A DNA stretch of 64,000 nucleotides, from the NCBI RefSeq assembly GCF_036322585.1, contig NZ_AP024600.1, positions 4,712,001-4,776,000 of the forward strand, in the 5' to 3' direction. The notes under the pieces were generated by a model. The model worked only from the letters and a program-made list of their open reading frames with translations. It made no database searches and was not told the DNA's origin. Both the position numbers and the translations under genes were made by a program. Source of the DNA: Luteolibacter sp. LG18. GTDB lineage: Bacteria; Verrucomicrobiota; Verrucomicrobiia; Verrucomicrobiales; Akkermansiaceae. Of the stretch, positions 16,936-25,668 are shown piece by piece (the stretch's first letter is position 1; every line of letters begins with the position of its first letter).

Positions 16936-17469
16936 TCAGGTGGTGGGGCTTTGCGGGACGAACCACTGCTCGATCGTCAACTTGGCGTCGATCTTGGTGT
17001 CGTCCTCGTGGTTCGGCTGGAGATGGATGAAGGTGACGGCCCGGAACTCGCTGGGCACCTGGAGACGACCGATCCACTTGTAGAGGGCGTCCTCGTTGCC
17101 GGTCACCGAGAATTCCACCTTCGCGCGGTGGTAATTGACCGGGGAAACATCGGTCGGCAGCAGCTTTTGCGTTTTGATCGTCAGGCCGCGGGAAGTCGCT
17201 TCCCGCTCGACAAGCTGCTGGAGCGCGGTCTGGGCGTCCTGATCTTCCTGGGGCTTCGGTTCGTGCTCGGCGATCCAGTCCATCTGGTCCGCGACCTGAT
17301 CCCGCTGGCTGAGGATCATTTTGGCCAGATCATACTCCTGCTGGGCTTTCAACTGCTCCCGCGCCACGTTCGTGCGGAGCTGGGAAAGCTTCATGAACAG
17401 GATCAAATTGAGCATGATGAATCCGCCGATGCCGAGCAACGTGAGCAGGCGTTTTTCATTGGAAGACAT
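16936..17469 (-). CDS. gspM: GspM/PilO-like inner-membrane assembly protein
   Basis: A 177-residue bitopic protein with a short cytoplasmic N-terminus (MSSNEKR), one transmembrane helix (about 9-28), a coiled-coil region (30-85) and a ferredoxin-like C-terminal domain (about 95-172). The last has the PilO/GspM pattern of KVEFSVTGNEDALYKWIGRLQ. It lies downstream of a GspL-like gene, as expected, and would pair with it in the inner-membrane platform. Named by topology and place; sequence identity to GspM is weak, as is usual in this family. Confidence 0.75.
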   Translation of the reverse strand: MSSNEKRLLTLLGIGGFIMLNLILFMKLSQLRTNVAREQLKAQQEYDLAKMILSQRDQVADQMDWIAEHEPKPQEDQDAQTALQQLVEREATSRGLTIKTQKLLPTDVSPVNYHRAKVEFSVTGNEDALYKWIGRLQVPSEFRAVTFIHLQPNHEDDTKIDAKLTIEQWFVPQSPTT

Positions 17470-17571
17470 GGAGTAATGTAGCGGAAAAGGGGGTGGAAAG
17501 GAATTCCGGGATCAGCCGGACGAGAGAAAAAAGCCGCCCGGGCGCGGAATTGTCGGTTGACGGAAAACAAA

Positions 17572-18828
17572 TCAGCGCCTTTGGGTCCCGGCTTGGGCCG
17601 TGCGGCCGGTGAACACGAAATCCCAACCCTTATTGGTTTGCGCCGGCTCTTGGTTTTCCCAAGTGAAAGCGGAAAGCTGGTCGCTCTTGTGAAGGGCCAG
17701 GTCGAATTGCTTGACGGGCCCCGGCTGCGGAGCTTGCCCCACCACCTTGATTTCATTGCCGTCGATGTCCGCGGACTTCAAGCGCACCCCGCCTGCGCCC
17801 CCGCCGGACGAAGGAATTGAACTCACCACCCGGTAGAGCAGCTCCACCGGGGATTTGCCGAGATCCACAACAGACTCGAGCTCATCCCACTTTGCAACGT
17901 GCTGCTGGTAAGCCATTCGCTGCGGAGCAACCTTCCCAGCCTCGGCTCGCAGTTGGGAAACCTTGCGATCCTTCATCCAGTAATCGTATCCAAACCAACC
18001 GAGGGTGCCCAAATACGCGATCCCGACGAGGGCCGCCGCGGCGATCATCTGGCGGCGACGCTGGGCGTGCTTGCGGGCCGCACGGACGTCATCCGGGAGC
18101 AGGTGGCTGCGCGGATCCGGGAGAACCGGCGCAGGTTTCGGGAAAATCTGGACCGGGATGCCGAAGGCGGTTTCCAGCGCCCCGACCGGCGGCTGAGCGG
18201 AGTCATAGACCACGACCCGCTCGGCGCGACAATCCAATCCCTGGAGGGACATCTGGATCAGGGCGAGACGCATTTCCCGGACCACCGCTCCATCCGGTGC
18301 CGGACCTTCGATACCGGTGGCCTGGCAATAGGCGAGCTTTCCACCCACCGAAACCGCGAACACCCAGCGACCGAACTCGCGCCAGAGCACGAGGGAATCC
18401 CCTTGGTACGGGACAGCGCGGGCGGAGAGGTCGAATTCCTTCGGCGTGCGGGCAGGCATTTCGCCGTCACCCGGCGTCCTAAGAACCACCGAGAGCAGGG
18501 TCGAGTTCTCGCCATCCTTCGCCACCACGAACTGGTCGGTGAGCTGGCCCGCCATCGGGTCGGGACGCAGGCCCTGGCGCTCCGCGTGCATCGCGGCGAG
18601 CTCCGGGAACAACGAGGCATCCTCGGTATTGACCTTCAGAGGCAGCGCCGTGAGGGCCCGGACCGGAAACAGCAGAATCACGTCGCCGGACGGCAAACCG
18701 GTGATCTCTCCCGCCCGGGCCGTGGGGGCCGTGGACAGCAAAGTAAACCCCGTGGCGGACGATCCCGACCAAATTTCCCACCCGGTCTCACCGGGAACCA
18801 GCATCAAATTGTCGGACGGTTTGCTCAC
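17572..18828 (-). CDS. gspL: GspL-like type II secretion inner-membrane platform protein
   Basis: A 418-residue protein with an actin-like N-terminal cytoplasmic domain (about 1-240), a single transmembrane helix (about 261-284, MIAAAALVGIAYLGTLGWFG) and a PilN-like periplasmic domain (GNEIKVVGQAPQPGPVKQFDLAL). That is the GspL/PilM-PilN layout. It recruits the GspE ATPase in known systems. The start ATG overlaps the gspK stop (TGA 18827-18825). The gap to gspM is about 100 bases, the largest within the operon apart from none being promoter-like that I can support. Confidence 0.78.
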   Translation of the reverse strand: MSKPSDNLMLVPGETGWEIWSGSSATGFTLLSTAPTARAGEITGLPSGDVILLFPVRALTALPLKVNTEDASLFPELAAMHAERQGLRPDPMAGQLTDQFVVAKDGENSTLLSVVLRTPGDGEMPARTPKEFDLSARAVPYQGDSLVLWREFGRWVFAVSVGGKLAYCQATGIEGPAPDGAVVREMRLALIQMSLQGLDCRAERVVVYDSAQPPVGALETAFGIPVQIFPKPAPVLPDPRSHLLPDDVRAARKHAQRRRQMIAAAALVGIAYLGTLGWFGYDYWMKDRKVSQLRAEAGKVAPQRMAYQQHVAKWDELESVVDLGKSPVELLYRVVSSIPSSGGGAGGVRLKSADIDGNEIKVVGQAPQPGPVKQFDLALHKSDQLSAFTWENQEPAQTNKGWDFVFTGRTAQAGTQRR

Positions 18829-19760
18829 GGAATCACTTCTTCGGTTCGTTCTAGGATGGCCGGACGGCCAGTGCGGTTGCGGAGAATCAGGGAAATCTTG
18901 CGGGTGGCCCCTTCGGCGTGGCCGACGCTTTCGATGCGCACGGTGGTGTCATTCGCCGCGAAACGCTGGGCGATGTCGGGACGACCGTTCGTGTCAACTC
19001 CTAGCAAGGAAAGCGCCTCGTTGACATTCTGGAAAGGAACATCGTCGTCGGTGTAACGGACCCCATCGGAACCCCGAACCTTTTCCACCACCTGATCGGC
19101 GGTTTCCACCGGCACCTCGGCGGCGGCGGCGATCAGCTCGGCGGAGGCTTCATTGACGTCCAGGGCCCCGGCGCTCCAGATGGTGAACCAGTTGCGCCAA
19201 TCCGGCTTCACCGCCTCCACCCGGTCCATGCCGCGCACCAGACGCATTTCGTCGAGGCTGTAAAACGGATGATTGAAAGGCTGATTGATACGCCCTTCCC
19301 TCTCATACCAATCCCGCTCCGCGCCATTCATAGCCACCTCGTCGTCGGAATCGATCCAGTCGCCCAGCGCATCGGTCACCTGCTGGGCCTCTTCCATTTC
19401 CAAGCCCCAGTCGGAGAACATCTTGCGCAGCAGCGGCTTGTCGTCACGCAGCAGGATCGCGTTGATATTGAAGCGTCCGCCCTCGGAAGCGATCTTGACG
19501 TCGTAACTGCCCCCCACTTCCTCATCGGTGTGATGGAGAAGCGGATCGCTCGGCTTCACGGCCGGATTGGAAGCGACCGCCACGCCCATTTCGGCGAGCT
19601 GCTTCGCCTCGAAGCCATGGATCTTGGCGGACGCCACCTTGGTGTCGAACGAAACCACCCGCAGCGTCGCCATGCAGGCGATGCCGAGAATGGCGACCAG
19701 CCAGATCACGGCCAGAAGGGCCATGCCGCGGCGGCGTTTGGAATGAATTCTGGAGATCAT
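18825..19760 (-). CDS. gspK: Type II secretion minor pseudopilin GspK
   Basis: A 311-residue pseudopilin starting at ATG 19760. The prepilin peptidase site is KRRRG followed by MALLAVIWLVAILGIACM; the +5 residue is not Glu, which is typical of GspK. The large C-terminal part has the SAM-like GspK domain, with DWIDSDDEVAMNGAERDWYE, the EMRLVRGMDRV motif and WSAGALDVNEASAELI. It caps the pseudopilus tip with GspI and GspJ. Start and stop overlap its neighbours by ATGA on both sides. A longer upstream reading to 19964 overlaps gspJ and is not used. Confidence 0.9.
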   Translation of the reverse strand: MISRIHSKRRRGMALLAVIWLVAILGIACMATLRVVSFDTKVASAKIHGFEAKQLAEMGVAVASNPAVKPSDPLLHHTDEEVGGSYDVKIASEGGRFNINAILLRDDKPLLRKMFSDWGLEMEEAQQVTDALGDWIDSDDEVAMNGAERDWYEREGRINQPFNHPFYSLDEMRLVRGMDRVEAVKPDWRNWFTIWSAGALDVNEASAELIAAAAEVPVETADQVVEKVRGSDGVRYTDDDVPFQNVNEALSLLGVDTNGRPDIAQRFAANDTTVRIESVGHAEGATRKISLILRNRTGRPAILERTEEVIP

Positions 19761-20467
19761 GGCGTCGGTTGCTGCCTCGGCTGCGACTGCCCGAGCTGGC
19801 GCATCAGCACCTCCGGATTCTGTTTCGGCGTCAGCCAGAAGATCTGGCGGATTTCCTGCCCCTGGGCACCGAAAGCCATCTTGAGCTCCAGCATCAGCGG
19901 GAGACGGCCTTGGATGTCCCAGTCGTATTGCCATTCCATGGTCCGGCCATCCATGACCTGCCATTCGAAATAGTTCACATCCTCCAGCAGCACGATCTCG
20001 GCGAACGGCTTGTTATCGATGCTCGAACTGGCCGGCTCATTCGCGGCCTGGGTCGAGCCCTCAAGGATTTCATTCTCGTAGTAGCGCAGGACGATGTTGA
20101 GATACCCGTCGCTGCGCCGCACCGTGGAAATCTGCACGGCCTTGGCAATGCGCTCGCCGCCGCCCCAGTTGAAGCTCAGCGGGACGTTCTGGAGCGTGAG
20201 ATCGGAGAGGATCTGCGTGCCCTCCTGATACTTGAGATCGAAGCGCGTGTTCCCCGGCAGCGAGGAGAACCGGCGGGAAAGAAGCTCGAAGAACGCCTGG
20301 TGGAGCATCTCCTCGTTCTGGGTCTTCACGACGGTGTTCCCGAGCGCCAGGGAGGCATGGGAGGTCGTGAACACCATCCCCATGAGCATGGCGAGCAGCA
20401 TGATGGCCAGCACCAGCTCCAGCATGGTGAAGCCCTTGCGCCTCGGTTTTGGAACGGAAATCTTCAC
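19757..20467 (-). CDS. gspJ: Type II secretion minor pseudopilin GspJ
   Basis: A 236-residue pseudopilin. The GTG at 20467 is chosen because it overlaps the gspI stop (GTGA) and gives a normal leader, VKISVPKPRRKG, before FTMLELVLAIMLLAMLMGM with Glu at +5. The body is long and beta-rich, with WGGGERIAKAVQISTV and EIVLLEDVNYFEWQVMDG typical of GspJ. Extending to 20536 would add residues that overlap gspI and lack a start reason. It forms the tip complex with GspI and GspK. Confidence 0.88.
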   Translation of the reverse strand: MKISVPKPRRKGFTMLELVLAIMLLAMLMGMVFTTSHASLALGNTVVKTQNEEMLHQAFFELLSRRFSSLPGNTRFDLKYQEGTQILSDLTLQNVPLSFNWGGGERIAKAVQISTVRRSDGYLNIVLRYYENEILEGSTQAANEPASSSIDNKPFAEIVLLEDVNYFEWQVMDGRTMEWQYDWDIQGRLPLMLELKMAFGAQGQEIRQIFWLTPKQNPEVLMRQLGQSQPRQQPTP

Positions 20468-20880
20468 GGTTGATACATGCGCGAGTAGCGCCAGACCCGG
20501 GCGCTTTGCTCCTGCTCCTGGTTGTTCTCGGTCCACCGGGCGATGACCGTGATGAGATACATTTCCTGCAGGGCCTGCCCGTCCTCGTTCTGGAGCTGGT
20601 CCTGCATGGCCTCCACCTTGGTGACCACCTCCGTGTCCGCTTCCGCCAGCACCGTGGTGGTGGTGCCCTCCTCCATGGTCGGAGCGGCGAGGGCCTCGTC
20701 GAGGGCGCTTTCCAAGATCCGGGTGATGCGCAGCTTGCTCTGGGCATACTGCGCGGTGGCGGACATCCGGCTGATGGCCACGACAAACGCCACCGCCGCC
20801 GTGCCGAAAATGGCCAAGGCGAGGACCACCTCAAGCATGAGGAAGCCTTTGCGGGCGCGTTTGTGGAGGCTGGAGATCAT
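20464..20880 (-). CDS. gspI: Type II secretion minor pseudopilin GspI
   Basis: A 138-residue pseudopilin with leader MISSLHKRARKG and then FLMLEVVLALAIFGTAAVAF (Glu at +5). It has the small size and the RITRILESALDEAL helix of GspI. The start overlaps the gspH stop (ATGA at 20880-20877) and the end overlaps gspJ. It initiates the pseudopilus tip in well-studied systems. Confidence 0.85.
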   Translation of the reverse strand: MISSLHKRARKGFLMLEVVLALAIFGTAAVAFVVAISRMSATAQYAQSKLRITRILESALDEALAAPTMEEGTTTTVLAEADTEVVTKVEAMQDQLQNEDGQALQEMYLITVIARWTENNQEQEQSARVWRYSRMYQP

Positions 20881-21491
20881 TTGAATTCGGTCGCGGAATC
20901 CCGGATCGAGGCAGTCAGGGGGTGGTATTCGTCTTCAATCCAGCCATCCTTGTAGGTCAGGCGGACGGAGATGGGTTCGCAGAGCCCCTCGGGATCGAAA
21001 CGCCAGACTTCCGGCCGGCGTTCATCCATCGGGACCCATTTGTCAGCGCCCCAGTGGCGGACCATCATCGAAAACTCCCCATCCAGGGCGATTTCGTCAT
21101 GGACCGGGGCCTGGGCCGCGGCGGAAGGCGAAACCTCTTCATCCGTGGGCGATTCCGCGGAATGGGAGGAACGCTGGGAACCGAGCGAGCGGGAGACATT
21201 CTGTTCCGTGCCGCTCATTTCGGCCAGCGGCATCAGGAGCACCTTTCCGGGCACGAACACGATGGCGTAGGGCTTCTGCTGCAGCAACGCGATCATCCGG
21301 GCACGCTTGGCCATGATCTCCACCTCACCGGAAACCCGGCGGAGCTCCCGCTCCGAGGTGTGATAGACCATCAAACCGACCGCCCCTCCGATCACGAGAG
21401 CCGCGATGGCCAACACCATGACGATTTCCATCAGGGTGAAGCCAGCGCGCGAAGCCCTGCGGCCCTTAGTCGTCCTGGCTGCTGAGGTCAT
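20877..21491 (-). CDS. gspH: Type II secretion pseudopilin GspH
   Basis: A 204-residue pseudopilin with leader ending RRASRAG and then FTLMEIVMVLAIAALVIGGA (Glu at +5). It is the length of GspH and has the expected KRARMIALLQQKPYAIVF region after the helix. The only sensible start is ATG 21491, which lies 26 bases inside the end of gspG in another frame. That overlap is longer than those of the other genes in this operon. A Ser-rich loop (SQRSSHSAESPTDEEVSPS) in mid-protein is a likely disordered insert. Confidence 0.83.
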   Translation of the reverse strand: MTSAARTTKGRRASRAGFTLMEIVMVLAIAALVIGGAVGLMVYHTSERELRRVSGEVEIMAKRARMIALLQQKPYAIVFVPGKVLLMPLAEMSGTEQNVSRSLGSQRSSHSAESPTDEEVSPSAAAQAPVHDEIALDGEFSMMVRHWGADKWVPMDERRPEVWRFDPEGLCEPISVRLTYKDGWIEDEYHPLTASIRDSATEFK

Positions 21492-21894
21492 CTTCCGTTC
21501 CTTCGATGCCGTCCGGGCCCTTGCTGATGATTTCGAACTCGGCCGGCTTCTTGCGGCCCGGGAACTTGTAACCATACTGATTCTTCCACGGGTCGGTCGG
21601 CACCGCGGTCATGGTCTGGGCCCACTTGCGGGCGCTGGCCGGACGGTGCACCAGGGCATCGAGGCCTTCCTGAGTCGTGGGATAGTTGCCGGCGTTGATC
21701 TTGTACATCTCCAGCGAGGAGCCGAGCGACTTCATGTCGGCGGTCGTCTGGGTGATTTTGGCCTGGTTGCCGATGCCCTTCATGGCGAAAATGGCCCCCC
21801 CGAGGATCATCGCGATGATCCCGAGAACGATGACCATTTCAAGGAGGGTGAAGCCTTTGCGGCGGATCTGGCGGTTGGGGCGGGTGGTTTTCAT
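21466..21894 (-). CDS. gspG: Type II secretion major pseudopilin GspG
   Basis: A 142-residue major pseudopilin: leader MKTTRPNRQIRRKG and FTLLEMVIVLGIIAMILGGA with Glu at +5. Its C-terminal half has the GspG signature: MYKINAGNYPTTQEGLDALV, DPWKNQYGYKFPG and the calcium-loop-like ISKGPDGIEGTEDDLSSQD. It is first in the operon; the promoter should lie in the 171 bases before 22066, divergent from the carboxynorspermidine dehydrogenase gene. gspE, gspF and gspC are not in the window. Confidence 0.95.
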   Translation of the reverse strand: MKTTRPNRQIRRKGFTLLEMVIVLGIIAMILGGAIFAMKGIGNQAKITQTTADMKSLGSSLEMYKINAGNYPTTQEGLDALVHRPASARKWAQTMTAVPTDPWKNQYGYKFPGRKKPAEFEIISKGPDGIEGTEDDLSSQDD

Positions 21895-22065
21895 TCTTTG
21901 AAAATGACTGGCTCTTGGCCGGGCGGCACAAGGCTTACAGGGATGAAAACGCCGGGCGATGGAAAAGTTGCCGGTAAAAGTTACATCCGGGGCAGGAAAG
22001 TTCCCGGGAAATCCTTGCCAGCCCGGCCGGATTTTCCCACCCCTGTGGCCCGCAAATCTCATCCC

Positions 22066-23289
22066 ATGAACAAGGTTCTCCTCATCGGCGCCGGGGGCGT
22101 CGGCAGCGTCGTCGCCCACAAATGCGCCATGGTTCCCTCCGTTTTCGGGGAAATCACCCTCGCCTCCCGCACCAAATCGAAGTGCGACGCCATCGCCGCC
22201 GAGGTCAAGAAGCGCACCGGCCGGGACATCGCCACCGCCCAGGTGGACGCCGATGATCCGAAGCAGACCGCCGAGCTGATCCGCAAGACCGGCGCCACCC
22301 TGGTGGTCAACGTCGCCCTGCCCTACCAGGACCTGACCATCATGGAAGCCTGCCTGGACGCCGGGGTGGACTACCTGGACACCGCCAACTACGAGCCGAA
22401 GGACGTCGCGAAATTCGAATACTCTTGGCAATGGGCGCTCCAGGACAAGTGGCTCTCCGCCGGTCGCTCCGCTCTGCTCGGCTCCGGTTTCGACCCGGGC
22501 GTGACCAACGTTTTCACCGCCTGGGCGCTGAAGCACCACTTCGACGAGATCCACACCCTCGACATCATCGATGTGAACGGCGGCAACCACGGCAAGGCCT
22601 TCGCCACCAACTTCAATCCGGAGATCAACATCCGCGAGGTGACCGCCGAGTGCCGCCACTGGGAGAACGGCCAGTTCGTCGAAACCCCGCCGATGTCGAA
22701 GCACCAGGCCTTCACCTGCCCGCAGGGCGTCGGCACCTATGAGATCTACCGCATGTACCACGAGGAACTGGAGTCCCTCGTGAAGCACATCCCCACGATC
22801 AAGCGCGCGCAGTTCTGGATGTCGTTCTCGCCGAACTACCTGAAGCACCTCGAAGTGCTCCAGAACGTCGGCATGACCCGCATCGACCCCGTCGTTTACC
22901 AAGGCGTGGAGATCATCCCGCTCCAGTTCCTCAAGGCGGTCCTGCCGGACCCGGGCGAACTCGGCCAGACCACCAAGGGCAAGACCTGCATCGGCAATGT
23001 CATCACCGGCGTGAAGGACGGCCAGCCGAAGGCGATCTACATCTACAACATCTGCGACCACGAGGCGTGCTTCGCCGAAGTCGGCTCCCAGGCGATCTCC
23101 TACACCACCGGCGTCCCGGCGATGATCGGCGCGAAGCAGATGCTGGAAGGCAACTGGCGCAAGCCGGGCGTCTGGAACATGGAGCAGTACGATCCGGACG
23201 CGTTCATGGCCGACCTGAACGAGCACGGCCTGCCGTGGCAGTTCATCGAGCTGACCCAGGAACAGGCGGCGGCGTTCCAGGTGGCATAA
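22066..23289 (+). CDS. Carboxynorspermidine/carboxyspermidine dehydrogenase (saccharopine-dehydrogenase family)
   Basis: A 407-residue NAD(P)H-dependent reductase. It joins aspartate semialdehyde to a diamine (putrescine or 1,3-diaminopropane) to form carboxyspermidine or carboxynorspermidine. The Rossmann motif is VLLIGAGGVGSVVAHKCA (4-21), followed by LASRTKSKCDAIA, DTANYEPKD, SGFDPGVTNVF and DVNGGNHGKAFATNF, all typical of the bacterial CANSDH branch of the saccharopine dehydrogenase family. The decarboxylase for its product is the next gene, after a terminator. With speA nearby this forms a spermidine route independent of S-adenosylmethionine. Divergent from the type II secretion operon. 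Confidence 0.93.
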   Translation: MNKVLLIGAGGVGSVVAHKCAMVPSVFGEITLASRTKSKCDAIAAEVKKRTGRDIATAQVDADDPKQTAELIRKTGATLVVNVALPYQDLTIMEACLDAGVDYLDTANYEPKDVAKFEYSWQWALQDKWLSAGRSALLGSGFDPGVTNVFTAWALKHHFDEIHTLDIIDVNGGNHGKAFATNFNPEINIREVTAECRHWENGQFVETPPMSKHQAFTCPQGVGTYEIYRMYHEELESLVKHIPTIKRAQFWMSFSPNYLKHLEVLQNVGMTRIDPVVYQGVEIIPLQFLKAVLPDPGELGQTTKGKTCIGNVITGVKDGQPKAIYIYNICDHEACFAEVGSQAISYTTGVPAMIGAKQMLEGNWRKPGVWNMEQYDPDAFMADLNEHGLPWQFIELTQEQAAAFQVA

Positions 23290-23314
23290 CCGACACTTCC
23301 CGAAGGCTTCAAAG

Positions 23315-23350
23315 GCGCGGCTCCCTCACGGGGCCGCGCTTTTCCTTTTA
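23315..23350 (+). terminator. Intrinsic terminator after the carboxynorspermidine dehydrogenase gene
   Basis: A ten-pair stem GCGCGGCTCC (23315-23324) and GGGGCCGCGC (23330-23339) with loop CTCAC, followed by TTTTCCTTTT. It stands between two genes of one pathway, so the decarboxylase downstream either has its own promoter or depends on read-through. Confidence 0.85.
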
Positions 23351-23380
23351 CGGGGTGCGGAGCGCGTCTAACGTGCGCGC

Positions 23381-24613
23381 GTGTCCGCCGCCTACGTCGT
23401 CTCCCTCGCCGCGCTCGAGCGCAATGCCCGCATCCTCCGCGAAACCGCCGATGCCGCGGGCTGCAAGCTGGTGCTCGCCCTGAAGGGCTTTTCCTGCTGG
23501 AAGGCCTTCGACACGATCCGCCCGTATCTCGACGGCTGCTGCGCCTCGGGCCTGTGGGAGGGCCTGCTGGCCCGCGATTACTTCGGAAAACATGTGGTGA
23601 CCTATTCCCCCGGCTATACCGAGGAGGACATCCGCGAGTTGTGCGAGTTCACGCACCATCTCGATTTCAATTCGCTCTCCCAGTGGTTCCGGTTCCGCGG
23701 GATCGTGATGACCCACCCGCGCTTCAAGAGCGGCGAGCTGCTCTGCGGCCTGCGCGTGAACCCCCAGTGCTCCACCGGCAGCACCCCACTCTACGATCCC
23801 TGTGTGGCGGGTTCGCGGCTCGGCATCACCGCGGATCAATTGGAAGGCGTGGACCTCACCGGCTTGTCCGGCCTGCACTTCCACACGCTCTGCGAACAGA
23901 ATTCCGACGACCTCGAGAAGACGCTCGTCGCGGTGGAAGAAAAGTTCGGCCACCTGCTGCGCTCGGAGCAATTCACCTATCTCAACATGGGCGGTGGCCA
24001 CTGGATCACCAAGCCATTCTACGACCGCGCCCTGCTGGCGCGACTGGTGCAGGAAACCAAGGCCAAATACGGCGTCGAGGTCTGGCTGGAACCCGGCGAG
24101 GCCGCGGCGATCCACACCGGCGTGCTGCGCTCGACCGTGCTCGATGTCTTCGAATCCGCGGGCCACAAGCTCGTCATCCTCGACATCTCCGCCACCGCCC
24201 ACATGCCGGATGTGCTGGAAATGCCCTACCGCCCGGACGTGTTCCTGGTGGACCGGCATGAGCCGCCGGTGGAGCAGGAATCGCTTCCGGCCGTCACGTT
24301 CCCGGGCGAGTTCTATCACCCCGCCGGTGATCCTTCGTCCAATCCCGCGCTGCGCGATCCCGAAGCGGCGTTCATCTACCGGATCGGCGGCCCGACCTGC
24401 CTCGCGGGCGACGTCACCGGCGATTTCGCGTTCCACCGTCCGCTGGAGGTAGGCGATGTGATCGTGTTCGACGACATGGCGCACTACACCATGGTGAAGA
24501 CCACGACCTTCAACGGCGTGAAGCATCCGGCGATCGTGCTGCAGCGGCCCGATGGCACGCTGGAGACGATCCGGGAGTTCGGCTACGCGGACTTCCGGGA
24601 CCGACTGGCGTAA
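23381..24613 (+). CDS. nspC: Carboxynorspermidine/carboxyspermidine decarboxylase
   Basis: A 410-residue fold III PLP decarboxylase, starting at GTG 23381. The PLP lysine K35 is in LVLALKGFSCW; other family motifs are SGLWEGLLARDYFGK, GLRVNPQCS, LHFHTLCEQN, NMGGGHWITKPFYD and EPGEAAA. The C-terminal GGPTCLAGDVTGDFAF carries the active-site cysteine of the partner subunit. It removes CO2 from carboxy(nor)spermidine to give (nor)spermidine. It follows the dehydrogenase after 91 bases, which include a terminator. The stop is followed at once by REP element B. Confidence 0.95.
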   Translation: MSAAYVVSLAALERNARILRETADAAGCKLVLALKGFSCWKAFDTIRPYLDGCCASGLWEGLLARDYFGKHVVTYSPGYTEEDIRELCEFTHHLDFNSLSQWFRFRGIVMTHPRFKSGELLCGLRVNPQCSTGSTPLYDPCVAGSRLGITADQLEGVDLTGLSGLHFHTLCEQNSDDLEKTLVAVEEKFGHLLRSEQFTYLNMGGGHWITKPFYDRALLARLVQETKAKYGVEVWLEPGEAAAIHTGVLRSTVLDVFESAGHKLVILDISATAHMPDVLEMPYRPDVFLVDRHEPPVEQESLPAVTFPGEFYHPAGDPSSNPALRDPEAAFIYRIGGPTCLAGDVTGDFAFHRPLEVGDVIVFDDMAHYTMVKTTTFNGVKHPAIVLQRPDGTLETIREFGYADFRDRLA

Positions 24614-24722
24614 TTGCACAATCATTGCTGCTTGTGGGTGGGGATGGCGGACCGTTGTTAGAACGTCCGGACCTCCGGAAGCAGTCCGCTCCACCCATGC
24701 GCAAATTGGAAACTTACGCTAC
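24612..24722. repeat. REP pair B (inverted, left copy degenerate) between convergent nspC and SPFH gene
   Basis: Left copy (plus): arms CACAATCA (24617-24624) and TGCTTGTG (24629-24636), one mismatch, with the head decayed to ATTG. Right copy (minus): GTAG is the complement of 24719-24722, then arms CGTAAGTT and AATTTGCG around TCC, ending at 24700, with two wobble pairs. GTAG directly follows the TAG stop of the SPFH gene. The inner flank GGATGGCGGACCGTT (from 24642) recurs in shortened form beside REP D at 55711. No gene lies in the interval. Confidence 0.7.
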
Positions 24723-25580
24723 CTAGCCCACATTCCCCGTCGCCAGCACCGGCTGCATGTGGGATTCGGACACGAGCGAGATCATGAGGTTGTTCACCAT
24801 CGTCGCCTTCTGGGCTTCGTTGAGGTGGACGATGCCATCCTCCTCCAGCTTCTTCAGGGCCACCTCGACCATCCCGACCGCGCCGTCCACAATCAGCTGG
24901 CGGGCGGCGATCACGGCGGCGGCCTGCTGGCGGCGGAGCATCGCCTGGGCGATTTCCGGGCTGTAGGCGAGGTGGGAAAGCTGGGCCTCAATGATCTCGA
25001 TGCCCGCGGCACCCACCCGGTCCTGGAGTTCCCTCTGCATGGTGGTTCCCACCTGCTCCGGAGATCCGCGGAGGGACAGCTCGCCGGTCTGGTGCGGCTC
25101 ATACGGGTAATGGCTGGCCAGGTGACGCAGCGCGGTTTCGCACTGGATGTTGATGAACGACTGGTAGTTTTCCACGTCGAAGAAAGCCTTGGCCGTGTCC
25201 ACCACCCGCCAGACGATCACGCAGGCGATCTCGATCGGATTGCCCTGGGCGTCGTTCACCTTGAGCTGCGGGCTCTGGAAATTGCTCACCTTGAGCGAGA
25301 TGGGGCTCTTGCTGGCGAAGGGATTGGCGAACCAGAAACCGGGTTCGCGGACGGTGCCGGTGTATTTTCCGAAGAAGGTCAGCACCTTCCCCTCGTTCGG
25401 GGACACGATGAAAAGCCCCTTCAGCCACAGGATCAGGACGGGCACGATCAGGACCAACAGGAACGGGGCTTCCTGCAGGATCACCAGGTGCTTGCCGGTC
25501 GCCACGGTACCTCCAACAGCCGCGATCAGGAGCAGGAAGGGCAGCAAGCCCTGGACGCAAATGGCCTTTCGTTCGGTCAT
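24723..25580 (-). CDS. SPFH/band 7 domain membrane protein
   Basis: A 285-residue protein with two N-terminal hydrophobic segments (about 10-28 and 38-55) and an SPFH domain (about 56-215; VSPNEGKVLTFFGKYTGTV, NPIEIACVIVWRVVDTAKAF). The coiled helical part has AQAMLRRQQAAAVIAARQLI. SPFH proteins form large oligomers on the membrane and help organise membrane proteases or lipid domains. No NfeD partner is next to it. It stands alone between nspC and speA on the opposite strand and has no evident polyamine function. Confidence 0.88.
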   Translation of the reverse strand: MTERKAICVQGLLPFLLLIAAVGGTVATGKHLVILQEAPFLLVLIVPVLILWLKGLFIVSPNEGKVLTFFGKYTGTVREPGFWFANPFASKSPISLKVSNFQSPQLKVNDAQGNPIEIACVIVWRVVDTAKAFFDVENYQSFINIQCETALRHLASHYPYEPHQTGELSLRGSPEQVGTTMQRELQDRVGAAGIEIIEAQLSHLAYSPEIAQAMLRRQQAAAVIAARQLIVDGAVGMVEVALKKLEEDGIVHLNEAQKATMVNNLMISLVSESHMQPVLATGNVG

Positions 25581-25668
25581 GCCTCCTTTTCAGCGAAAAA
25601 TCCCTGCTGCGGCAAGCCCTCGGTGAAAATCCCGCCTCATCGCGAGTTCCCCTTTATTTTCCCGGGAA

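Noticed and set aside
15072-17030. 652-codon open frame antisense to gspD and the collagen-like gene
   Set aside because: Low-complexity, no domain, and opposite to genes with clear family motifs and operon overlaps.
21895-23226. Long upstream extension of the gspG frame
   Set aside because: It runs antisense through the carboxynorspermidine dehydrogenase gene; the true prepilin leader starts at 21894.
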